This document shows positions 8,155-15,779 of a stretch of DNA of 64,000 nucleotides, in pieces. Under the pieces are notes generated by a model. The model had not been told where the DNA came from, did not search any database, and saw only the letters and a list, made by a program, of their open reading frames with translations. Numbering within the stretch: the stretch's first letter is position 1; each line of letters begins with the position of its first letter. A program made the translations under genes and the position numbers. Source of the DNA: Nocardia alni (GTDB lineage Bacteria; Actinomycetota; Actinomycetes; Mycobacteriales; Mycobacteriaceae); contig NZ_JAGPOX010000005.1 in the NCBI RefSeq assembly GCF_019038435.1, forward strand, positions 1 through 64,000, in the 5' to 3' direction.

Positions 8155-9096
8155 TCAGGTGCCTTTGATGGCGGCGATGAGGGTGCGGTTCGCGACGGTT
8201 CTGGTGGTGACGATCTGGGTGAAGGTGTGGGCCGGCTTGCCCGGGCTCTGCTCGGTGAGACGCACCTCCCACTGGGTGCTGTCGGTGCTGCCGCTGGTGA
8301 TCTGCACGCAGTAGCGCGTGCCCGCCGGAACCTGGTCGATGCCGCGCTGAATCTCGTCGGCGGAGTTGATGTCCGAGCCGTCGGCCACGACCGCACGGGC
8401 GGCGGATCCGGACCGCTGCACGTAGTAGGCGCGTTCGAAGGCCAGGATGGCGTCGGGGCCGTTGCTGGTGCCACCCGGATCGGTGCCCGAGACGACATCG
8501 GCGTCGCGGCGCTGCTGACAGTCCGGGGTCGCGATCGCATTCGGCTGCGCGGCCGGGCTCGCGGACGGCGCCGCGGCCAACGTCGACTGGCTCAGCATTC
8601 CGGGATGGTGGCGCTTACCGGTGTGCAGCACGGTCAGGATCACCGAGACGACCACGATCGCGACGCCGGCCATGATCACTACGCTGAGTATCTTGTCGCG
8701 GTTCGGCGCCTCGCCCCGGGGCGCGCGGGCGCGACGCAGCCGGGTGCCGGGGCTGCCGCCGGAACGGTCGACGATCGTCGGGACCAGATCGGCATTGTCG
8801 GGCGGCCCGTAGTCGTATTCGCGGACGGTCAGTCGCGGCGGCTCGGGATTCGGTCGCGAATCCGGTTGCGGTGCACCCTGTTCGAGCCATTCTTCCCAGC
8901 CGCCGGAGTGATCCCCGGTCCCGGGCACGGGTAACGGGCCGGGCCGCGGGCCCGCAGGCCGGCTGCGCCGACGCGCGCCGCGTCGCGCCGGACGACGCCG
9001 CGCCGGGCGGCTCGCCGATGGGCGCAGCATCGGGAGGCCCAGGTCGAACGGGTTGTCCTGATCCGGGTCCGGTTCGTCGGAATCAGATCGCGTCAT
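8155..9096 (-). CDS. Single-pass membrane protein with extracytoplasmic C-domain, 313 aa
   Basis: The N-terminal ~140 residues are Arg/Pro-rich and probably cytoplasmic. One membrane helix follows (ILSVVIMAGVAIVVVSVIL, ~residues 146-164). An exported domain of ~140 residues has a C-terminal fold with RYCVQITSGST and QWEVRLTEQSPGKP. The layout is typical of nocardial proteins in type VII loci (DUF8176-like, from memory). The ATG at 9096 overlaps the end of the upstream gene by 14 bp, so the two are translationally coupled. Function unknown; the operon suggests a partner of the type VII substrates upstream. Confidence 0.75.
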   Translation of the reverse strand: MTRSDSDEPDPDQDNPFDLGLPMLRPSASRPARRRPARRGARRRSRPAGPRPGPLPVPGTGDHSGGWEEWLEQGAPQPDSRPNPEPPRLTVREYDYGPPDNADLVPTIVDRSGGSPGTRLRRARAPRGEAPNRDKILSVVIMAGVAIVVVSVILTVLHTGKRHHPGMLSQSTLAAAPSASPAAQPNAIATPDCQQRRDADVVSGTDPGGTSNGPDAILAFERAYYVQRSGSAARAVVADGSDINSADEIQRGIDQVPAGTRYCVQITSGSTDSTQWEVRLTEQSPGKPAHTFTQIVTTRTVANRTLIAAIKGT

Positions 9097-10480
9097 CGCC
9101 GAAATCGCCGATGACGGCCGCGGGGACCATCTCCTCGACGGCGGCCGGGGCGGTCACGCCGAGCTGGCCGTCGCGCGGTCTGGTGGCGTCACCGCCGGAC
9201 GAGGGCGGCAGCGCGAGCCCCGCGGCAGGGCCCGGCCCGGGCTGCGGGGCGGGGGTTTGCGGCGCGGGAGCCGGATCCGGTGCGGGCGCGGGTGACGGCG
9301 CGGGCGGGGGAATGCTGGCGCCGGGCGTCGGCGGGTTCACGCTCGGCGCGGGGATGGACGGGACGGACGGCGTGGACGGCAGGACCGAGCCGAGCCCGGT
9401 ATTGCCACTGCCACTACCACTTCCGCTGCCACTACCGGCGCCCTGGCCCTGACCGCCGCCGAAGTTGAACATCGCGGGCGAGGCGCCGGAACCGCTGCCG
9501 CTGGCCGCGGGATTGGTCGCCTGCTGAACCAGCTGCGGGATGACCTGTTCGGCCACCTGCGCCCCGGACTGGATGGCGTTCTCACCGACCTGGGCGATCT
9601 GGTCGATCAGCTCGTTGCCGAGGTTGACGCCCGCGCTGATGCCGTCGGAACCGAGGCTGACGCCGGCGTTGATCAACTGCTCCTGCAACTGCAGCTGAGC
9701 GGCCGTGGCCGGATCGAGCGGGGTGCCGTTCGCCACCGTCGCCTGCGGGGCCGTATTGGTGCTGTTGTCGGGGGTGTAGTTGCCGTTGGGCGAGTAGCTG
9801 CTGTTGTCGGACGTATCGTTCGAGAAGTCACTCGTGGAGGTCGGGGTGTAATCCTGCGACACATCGCTGAGGTTGGCGGGGGTGGTCATGGTAAGCGGGC
9901 CCATCGCGGTCAGCTTCCGCGTATGCCCGTCCATTTCGGTCTTCGCGGAGTTCACCGCGGTGATCGCCTCGTGCAGCGCCTGTGAGGCGCGGGCGATCAC
10001 GGCGTCGGTGTCGGGCGCGGCGTTCGCATTGCTCAGGATCGCGCGCGAATCGTGGCGGAAGCTGGAGATGATGCCGTCCACCCGATGTGCGGCCCGGGAA
10101 CTGGTGCCCTGGGCGTCGGTCAGAACAGCCAGATACTCCGGCCCGCGATCGGAGATGTCGCCGATCTGGGTGCGGGTGGTGCGCAGCGCCGGGACGGCGG
10201 CGTCGGCGGCAGGACCGGTCCAGGTGGACTCCAGGGCCTGCACACCGTCGCGGTGCGGCGCCTCGGTGTCGGCGGCCTGATTGGACGACGTGGTCAGCGC
10301 CCGGACGATGGACGGATCGGGAACACCGACGCCGCTGCCCAGCGAGGCCCGCAACTGCAGCAGCGGCTGCACCAGCCGCGCGACAATGGGCGGGTCGACG
10401 TTCGGGTCACTGGATACGGGCGTGGGTTTGGCGGTATTCGTCGCGACGGGTCGCCGCCTGAGCCCGGTGCCTCGCCTCAT
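9083..10480 (-). CDS. Large type VII-associated protein with Gly/Ser and Pro-rich tail, 465 aa
   Basis: Residues 1-190 are helical, with a W-T-G turn (LESTWTGPAADAAVP) as in WXG/PPE-like substrates. Residues 200-260 are Ser/Asn/Thr-rich. A helical LINAGVSLGSDGISAGVNLG stretch follows, and then a (GS)n linker and a Pro/Ala-rich tail resembling EspB or PPE-type disordered ends. There is no signal peptide. The ATG at 10480 has an AAAGGA site seven bases upstream; the longer frame to 10687 runs into the neighbouring gene. It lies 70 bp downstream of an EspC-like gene. It is probably an exported ESX substrate; its role is unknown. Confidence 0.7.
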   Translation of the reverse strand: MRRGTGLRRRPVATNTAKPTPVSSDPNVDPPIVARLVQPLLQLRASLGSGVGVPDPSIVRALTTSSNQAADTEAPHRDGVQALESTWTGPAADAAVPALRTTRTQIGDISDRGPEYLAVLTDAQGTSSRAAHRVDGIISSFRHDSRAILSNANAAPDTDAVIARASQALHEAITAVNSAKTEMDGHTRKLTAMGPLTMTTPANLSDVSQDYTPTSTSDFSNDTSDNSSYSPNGNYTPDNSTNTAPQATVANGTPLDPATAAQLQLQEQLINAGVSLGSDGISAGVNLGNELIDQIAQVGENAIQSGAQVAEQVIPQLVQQATNPAASGSGSGASPAMFNFGGGQGQGAGSGSGSGSGSGNTGLGSVLPSTPSVPSIPAPSVNPPTPGASIPPPAPSPAPAPDPAPAPQTPAPQPGPGPAAGLALPPSSGGDATRPRDGQLGVTAPAAVEEMVPAAVIGDFGDDAI

Positions 10481-10550
10481 GCTGCATCCTTTCTGCGTGA
10501 CCGGAAGCCCCGCGCGGTGACGCAGGTTGCCACCTCCGGAGCCGCCTCGC

Positions 10551-10874
10551 TCATACGAGCGTCTGTCCCACCTTGTCGATAGCGGTGGCCGTATCGCTGT
10601 CGGACTGCTGCACATCGGTGTTGTAGCCGCGCAGGACCTGCCCGTAGGTGTAGACCAACTGGCCCGCGGTCGACAGCGCCTGCACATGATCGGAGACCGC
10701 GGCGGTGAACGCGGCGGTGAAATCGGCGCCGATCTCGCCCAGATCGACCGCCAGTTGCTCCGGATTCACGGCGCCGCCCGCGGAGACGGCCGCGGAGGCC
10801 AGTTGCTGCGACACGGTGTCGGCCACGGTTGTATAGGCGGTCATCGCCGCCGGATCCAGCTTCAGCGCGTCCAC
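10551..10874 (-). CDS. EspC-like type VII secretion target, 107 aa
   Basis: A helical protein of WXG100 size starting MDALKLDPAAMTAYTTVADTV, with no signal peptide and no W-x-G. It has a C-terminal VYTYGQVLRGYNTDVQQSD, fitting the EspC/DUF2580-type families whose Y-x-x-x-D signal directs export. It is first in a three-gene minus-strand operon (10874 to 8155) that lies just downstream of glmM but is separated from it by ~160 bp. The partner of this small protein is probably the long helical product of the next gene. Confidence 0.75.
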   Translation of the reverse strand: MDALKLDPAAMTAYTTVADTVSQQLASAAVSAGGAVNPEQLAVDLGEIGADFTAAFTAAVSDHVQALSTAGQLVYTYGQVLRGYNTDVQQSDSDTATAIDKVGQTLV

Positions 10875-11035
10875 TGTTCCCCCTCACGGAAATCAAGCTC
10901 TCGCTGTCGCATCACGATTCACGTCCACCATACGTGTGATCCTCGCGCTGCGCGCTTCGATCACACCGATCATTCACCGAAAGTCCAGTCCAAGCACACT
11001 GCGACCAGTAAATCAGGTATGACGCGGAATCCCGG

Positions 11036-12403
11036 TCACACCGCCGCGACCCGCTTGGCCAGATCGTCGGCGAGCTGACGGGCGCGATCCGGATCCGTCG
11101 CCTCGACCATGACACGGACCAGTTGCTCGGTTCCGCTGGGGCGCAGCAGGACCCGGCCGGAATCGCCGAGAATGCGTTCCGCGTCGGCGACCGCGTCGCG
11201 GACCTCGACGGCCTCGGCGACCGCGGCCTTGTCCGACACCGGGACGTTGACCAGCACCTGCGGGACGCGGGTCATCACGGATGCGAGTGCGGCCAGACTA
11301 TCCCCGGTTTCGGCCATGCGCGCCATCACCCGCAGCCCGGTCAGCAGGCCGTCGCCGGTGGTACCGAACGTCGGGAACACCACATGCCCGGACTGCTCGC
11401 CGCCGAGCGTGTAACCGCCGCGGCGCAGCTCCTCGAGCACGTATCGGTCGCCGACGGCAGTGGTGTGCACCGCGATTCCCGCCTCCCGCATCGCGATGTG
11501 CAGGCCCAGATTGCTCATCACCGTGGCGACCAGGGTGTTCTCGGCCAGCTCACCCTTGTCGCGCATGCCGAGCGCCAGTATCGCCATGATCGCGTCGCCG
11601 TCCAGGATCGAACCCGCCGCGTCCACGGCCAGGCAGCGGTCGGCGTCGCCGTCGTGGGCCAGGCCCAGATCCGCGCCGAACTCGCGCACCGCGCGCTGGA
11701 CCTGGTCCAGATGTGTGGAACCACAACGATCATTGATGTTGACGCCGTTGGGCTCGGCGTTGATCGCGATGACCCGCGCGCCCGACTCCCGGTATGCGGC
11801 CGGACCCACGTCCGAGGCCGCGCCGTTCGCGCAGTCCACCACGACGGTCAGCCCGCTCAGATCGCGGCCGGTGGCCTCCACCAGATGTTCGACGTACCGC
11901 TCGTGCGTCCCGGCCAGGCTGTAGTTCGCCTCGACGTGCCCGTCCGCGCCGGACTGACTCAACACCCGGCCGATGTCCCGGCCGGTCGGGCGCGCGAAGG
12001 TCCGGGCGCGCACCAACTCCTCGATGCGGTCCTCGACCACGTCGTCGAGCTTGCGCCCGCCCGGGGCGAAGATCTTGATCCCGTTGTCCGGCATCGGATT
12101 GTGCGAGGCGGAGATCATCACGCCGAGACTGGCGTCATAGACCGCGGTCAGGTACGCGATCGCGGGCGTGGGCAGCACACCCACCGACAGCACGTCCACC
12201 CCGGCGGAGGTCAGGCCGGCGGTCACCGCCGCCTCGAGCATCTCGCCGCTGGCCCGGGGATCGCGGCCGACCACCGCGACCGCCCGCGCGCGCCCCCGGC
12301 CGATGACCTGTGCCGCGGCGGCCGAAACATGGAGTGCCAGTTCCGGGCTCAGTGTGTCGTTGGCCAGCCCGCGGACTCCGTCGGTGCCGAACATACGTCC
12401 CAT
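11036..12403 (-). CDS. glmM: Phosphoglucosamine mutase, 455 aa
   Basis: Converts glucosamine-6-phosphate to glucosamine-1-phosphate for UDP-GlcNAc and peptidoglycan synthesis. The start [20 protein letters not shown] is diagnostic. The phosphoserine loop [12 protein letters not shown] (Ser100), the metal loop HDGDADR and the C-terminal phosphate-binding [14 protein letters not shown] are all intact. Length is normal. The ATG at 12403 was chosen at the start of homology, preceded by AGGGGC. It follows rplM-rpsI on the same strand, as in M. tuberculosis, but a 331-bp gap with a terminator-like hairpin means it probably has its own promoter. Confidence 0.97.
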   Translation of the reverse strand: MGRMFGTDGVRGLANDTLSPELALHVSAAAAQVIGRGRARAVAVVGRDPRASGEMLEAAVTAGLTSAGVDVLSVGVLPTPAIAYLTAVYDASLGVMISASHNPMPDNGIKIFAPGGRKLDDVVEDRIEELVRARTFARPTGRDIGRVLSQSGADGHVEANYSLAGTHERYVEHLVEATGRDLSGLTVVVDCANGAASDVGPAAYRESGARVIAINAEPNGVNINDRCGSTHLDQVQRAVREFGADLGLAHDGDADRCLAVDAAGSILDGDAIMAILALGMRDKGELAENTLVATVMSNLGLHIAMREAGIAVHTTAVGDRYVLEELRRGGYTLGGEQSGHVVFPTFGTTGDGLLTGLRVMARMAETGDSLAALASVMTRVPQVLVNVPVSDKAAVAEAVEVRDAVADAERILGDSGRVLLRPSGTEQLVRVMVEATDPDRARQLADDLAKRVAAV

Positions 12404-12621
12404 ACAACTGCCCCTAGGTCTTTGGTTCCCACGTCGCGAAGCGGGCCGCGAACGTCGTGTCGTGCAATGGGCATCCGCGGGTCTCACGGGTTACCGAGTT
12501 CGTGGCGAACTGCCACCCTGGATCGTCGTCGCCGCCGTTGGCGTCGTGCCAGCCTAACCAGTGTGCTGGGATAACGTGCGATATCAGTGACGTGACAACA
12601 CCGCGTCCCGATAGCACGAAA

Positions 12622-12646
12622 GCAGGCGCCCAGGAAGGACGCCTGC
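12622..12646 (-). terminator. Hairpin downstream of rpsI
   Basis: GCAGGCG and CGCCTGC arms with additional inner pairs are followed, on the minus strand, by TTTCGTG. A second hairpin (TCCGGCACT/AGTGCCGGA, 12688-12710) lies closer to the rpsI stop but lacks a T-run. Together they probably end the ribosomal operon. Nothing else is recognisable in the 12404-12734 gap, which should also hold the glmM promoter. Confidence 0.5.
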
Positions 12647-12734
12647 TCTTGGACTGACACCGCCAGATACCGCGAGGGCCCAGCCGATCCGGCACTCCAG
12701 AAGTGCCGGACGGGCGGGCCCGCACGGTGCAAGA

Positions 12735-13274
12735 TCAGCGCTTGGAGTACTGCGGAGCCTTGCGGGCCTTCTTGAGGCCGTACTTCTTACGCTCGGTCGC
12801 ACGCGGGTCACGAGTGAGGAACCCGGCCCGCTTCAGGGCGGGACGATCCTCGGGGGTGACCTCGATCAGCGCGCGGGCGATGGCCAGGCGCAGCGCGCCG
12901 GCCTGACCCGACGGGCCGCCGCCGTGCAGGCGGGCGTGAATGTCGAACGCCTCGACGCGCTCGACGGTGACCAACGGGGACTTCACCAGCTGCTGGTGCA
13001 CCTTGTTCGGGAAGTAGTCCTCGATGGTGCGGCCGTTGAGTACGAAGTTGCCGCTACCCGGCACCAGACGCACACGAACCACGGCCTCCTTGCGGCGGCC
13101 GACGGTCTGCACCGGACGGTCGATGACGATCGGGGCGGCCGCGAAGGTGGCGAATTCGCCCTCACCCTCGGCCTCGTAGCCCTCACCCTCGTCCACGATC
13201 TCGACGGCCGCGTCCACGATCTCGACAGGCGCGTCCTCGACGACGTCCTCGTTGAATTCCTCGGGAGCGGTCAC
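12735..13274 (-). CDS. rpsI: 30S ribosomal protein S9 with acidic N-terminal extension, 179 aa
   Basis: The C-terminal ~130 residues are a standard uS9 with [32 protein letters not shown] and the basic tail [12 protein letters not shown] that reaches the P-site tRNA. The first ~45 residues form a Glu/Asp-rich extension, as in other Mycobacteriales. The ATG at 13274 overlaps the rplM stop by 4 bp (ATGA), so translation is coupled. Confidence 0.97.
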   Translation of the reverse strand: MTAPEEFNEDVVEDAPVEIVDAAVEIVDEGEGYEAEGEGEFATFAAAPIVIDRPVQTVGRRKEAVVRVRLVPGSGNFVLNGRTIEDYFPNKVHQQLVKSPLVTVERVEAFDIHARLHGGGPSGQAGALRLAIARALIEVTPEDRPALKRAGFLTRDPRATERKKYGLKKARKAPQYSKR

Positions 13275-13714
13275 TGGGCCACCTGCTTGATCTCGAACGG
13301 AATGGGCTGCTGGGCCGCGTGCGGGTGCGACGGGCCGCCATAGACCTTGAGCTTGGCGCCGATCTTGTTGCCGAGCTTGTTCTTCGGGATCATGCCCTGG
13401 ATGGCACGCTCCACCAGGCGCTCGGGCCGGGTCTCGAGCAACTGCCCGACAGTACGGGCCTTCAGGCCGCCCGGGTACCCGGAGTGGGTGTAGAGGTTCT
13501 TGTCCTGCCGCTTGTTGCCGGAGACGGCAACTTTGTCGGCATTGATGATGATGACGAAATCGCCACCATCGACGTGGGGCGCGTAGGTCGGCTTGTTCTT
13601 GCCCCGCAGGATGTTCGCAGCCTGCACGGCGAGACGGCCGAGCACTACGTCAGTGGCGTCGATGACGTACCACTTGCGGGTGACGTCACCCGCCTTCGGG
13701 CTGTACGTAGGCAC
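13271..13714 (-). CDS. rplM: 50S ribosomal protein L13, 147 aa
   Basis: A full-length uL13 with [20 protein letters not shown], the [13 protein letters not shown] helix and the [19 protein letters not shown] signature. The GTG at 13714 gives the usual length and has a GGGAAGA site; the longer open frame is only the promoter read through. First gene of rplM-rpsI. In M. tuberculosis the ESX-4 genes esxT/esxU lie upstream of rplM; here a type VII-associated Hsp70-like gene takes that place. Confidence 0.97.
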   Translation of the reverse strand: MPTYSPKAGDVTRKWYVIDATDVVLGRLAVQAANILRGKNKPTYAPHVDGGDFVIIINADKVAVSGNKRQDKNLYTHSGYPGGLKARTVGQLLETRPERLVERAIQGMIPKNKLGNKIGAKLKVYGGPSHPHAAQQPIPFEIKQVAQ

Positions 13715-13869
13715 AGATCTTCCCTGTCTGTCGTGGTGTTCTACCGGCCAGGCGAGCGATCGAGCGATCCGGCGGCCAGCTGAGACCCGGGACTCGTGGG
13801 ACATCTCGTGGAATTCTGTGAAATCCGCGACGTACCGCACGCCAGCTGACAACGGTACCAGGCAGGACG

Positions 13870-13889
13870 GGCCGGGCCGTAATCGGCCC
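13870..13889 (-). terminator. GC-rich hairpin between a type VII-associated gene and rplM
   Basis: CCGGGCCG and CGGCCCGG arms flank TAAT. It lies 45 bp after the stop of the upstream minus-strand gene and before the rplM promoter region. It has no T-run, so it is a weak or factor-dependent terminator. Confidence 0.35.
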
Positions 13890-13933
13890 GGACGCCCTGT
13901 CCGGTCGCGTGACGAGCACCGGACCGCGGCTCG

Positions 13934-15652
13934 TCAGACGTGTATGGGCGGGCCAGGATCGAAACCGTCGGGCACGGCCGGGACGATATATCGCAGGTTG
14001 CCGGTGCCCGTCCGCGTGCATTCGTCGCCGCTCGGCTCGATCCCCGGGCCGGGCTGCGCGCTGGCGTTGGGGATCGCCAGGCAGTCCGGCAGGATCCTGG
14101 GCACGCCGGAGACCGGTTCGATCCCGGATATGGTCGCGGTCGCTCCGGCGAGCGCGGCCGGGTGGGCCGCACCTCCCGTGCTCGCTTGGACAGTCCCCGT
14201 ATGTATCGCGAGGGCGGCCAAGGCGGCCGCCCCCACGATCGTCGGCGCGCCGAACAGGTTGTCCTTGACCTTGTTCCACATCTGACCGGACCGCATCGGC
14301 GCATCGGCGGCCGGTTCTCCGCTGTATTTGAACGTGTCGGTGGTATCGGCCGGCGAACTGGGCCGCTGCGTCCCGCGCCCACCCATGGTGGCGAAATCCG
14401 GAGGAACGTTCGACACCTGGTCACGCGGGACTCGGACGGTCGTGTCCTCGTCGTCGTCATCGGGCGCCGCATGCCGCGGACGCTGGTCGCCAGGGCGCGC
14501 GACCGGCTGCTCGGCCGGCTCCGGGCCGCGCCAGCCGTGGCGTCCGCCGCCCTCGGCCTCGCTCATCACCGGATAGTCGCCCGTGTCGGGTCGCGCACTC
14601 GACTGCGTCGGCGGGTTCGCCGAACCCTGTGTGCTCTGCCCGCCCGGACCGGTATGGGAGACCTGCCCACCCCCCGGATTCACCGGACGACCCTGATCCG
14701 GCGAACGCGGCGGTGTCGCGGCTTGACCCGGCCCCTGCGGCAGCGGAGCCGGGCCGCCGGGCCGCGCCGGTTCCGGGCCGTACCCCTGGTCGGGACCCTC
14801 CTCCGCATATTCACTATCGGTAACCAGCAGATGCGCCGCGCCCAGGACCAGGGCGTGCATCGGATGGTCGGCCACGTGCAGGCGGTGACCGAGGTGGTTC
14901 TGGAACGCCAGCCGCAGCGCGTCGTTGAAGCACACGTTGCCCGTCAACAGCACGGTGGAGGTGTCGGAGCCGATCGAGCGGGCCGCGGCCATGACCTCGA
15001 TCACCACGTTGTCGGCGTGGTGGGCGTCGCGCATTGCGTCGGCGGAGATCGGCACGCCGACCGATTCGGTGGGCTGTTCATCGTCGCCGTTGACCGATAC
15101 CACCAGGCAGACCCGGCCGTCGGAGTACACGCCGGTGGCGCCTGTCGCCCTGCGGCCGGGCTCGGGCGGGGCGACCAGCCCGATCGCCCGCACGTACCCG
15201 GACAGCGCCACCGACTCCGGTAACGGCTCGCACACCACGTCCAGCTGCTCGACCAGGCGCACGTACTCATCGATCTTCTCGTCCGGCCAGTCGTCCGGAT
15301 ACGGCAGCGCGACCACGTCGGGCTTGCCGCGTACGTATTTGCCGATCGAGGCCAGCGGGTTGTACAGCCGCGCCCGGAACACCAACTCGGTCGGCCAGGT
15401 GGCGCCGGCGATCCGGATCTGCCGATGACCGAGGATGTCGCGCACATCGGACACGGCGATGCCCAGATCGGAGCGCCCCTTGTCGGCGCCCGCGGTATGC
15501 AGGCGACCCGACGTATCCGCAAGCAGATACGCGGGCGGTGTATAGGTCCCTTCCACCTGGACCGGTCGGATCGGCATGCCACCGCCGCCACCGGCCACGG
15601 ACACCACATCCCAGCCGAGATGTACTGCCCCAACTCGAGCCGTCACGCCCAC
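13934..15652 (-). CDS. Hsp70/actin-fold-like type VII-associated membrane protein, 572 aa
   Basis: Residues 1-280 resemble a divergent Hsp70-type ATPase. They have an N-terminal VHLGWDVVSVAGG in place of the phosphate-1 loop, VVALPYPDDWPDEKIDEYVRL, a VYSDGRVCLVVSV strand and VLLTGNVCFNDALRLAFQNH. The middle ~200 residues are Pro/Gly/Gln-rich and disordered. A membrane helix (~residues 475-495, TIVGAAALAALAIHTGTV) leads into a small outside domain. The canonical DLGT and GGxS ATP motifs are poorly preserved, so nucleotide binding is doubtful. Proteins of this plan are annotated as type VII secretion-associated. It occupies the ESX-4 position upstream of rplM, which supports the link. Confidence 0.7.
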   Translation of the reverse strand: MGVTARVGAVHLGWDVVSVAGGGGGMPIRPVQVEGTYTPPAYLLADTSGRLHTAGADKGRSDLGIAVSDVRDILGHRQIRIAGATWPTELVFRARLYNPLASIGKYVRGKPDVVALPYPDDWPDEKIDEYVRLVEQLDVVCEPLPESVALSGYVRAIGLVAPPEPGRRATGATGVYSDGRVCLVVSVNGDDEQPTESVGVPISADAMRDAHHADNVVIEVMAAARSIGSDTSTVLLTGNVCFNDALRLAFQNHLGHRLHVADHPMHALVLGAAHLLVTDSEYAEEGPDQGYGPEPARPGGPAPLPQGPGQAATPPRSPDQGRPVNPGGGQVSHTGPGGQSTQGSANPPTQSSARPDTGDYPVMSEAEGGGRHGWRGPEPAEQPVARPGDQRPRHAAPDDDDEDTTVRVPRDQVSNVPPDFATMGGRGTQRPSSPADTTDTFKYSGEPAADAPMRSGQMWNKVKDNLFGAPTIVGAAALAALAIHTGTVQASTGGAAHPAALAGATATISGIEPVSGVPRILPDCLAIPNASAQPGPGIEPSGDECTRTGTGNLRYIVPAVPDGFDPGPPIHV

Positions 15653-15779
15653 AAGTGTGCCTTCTTCTCGAGCGACACGCGCGACTGGGCGGGTTTATTG
15701 CCTGGTCGTCGCCGTTTCGCAGGGTGCTTTACAGTGTGCTGCCGACCGGTCATGGTCTCGAGTGTCAAGTGGTACCCCC

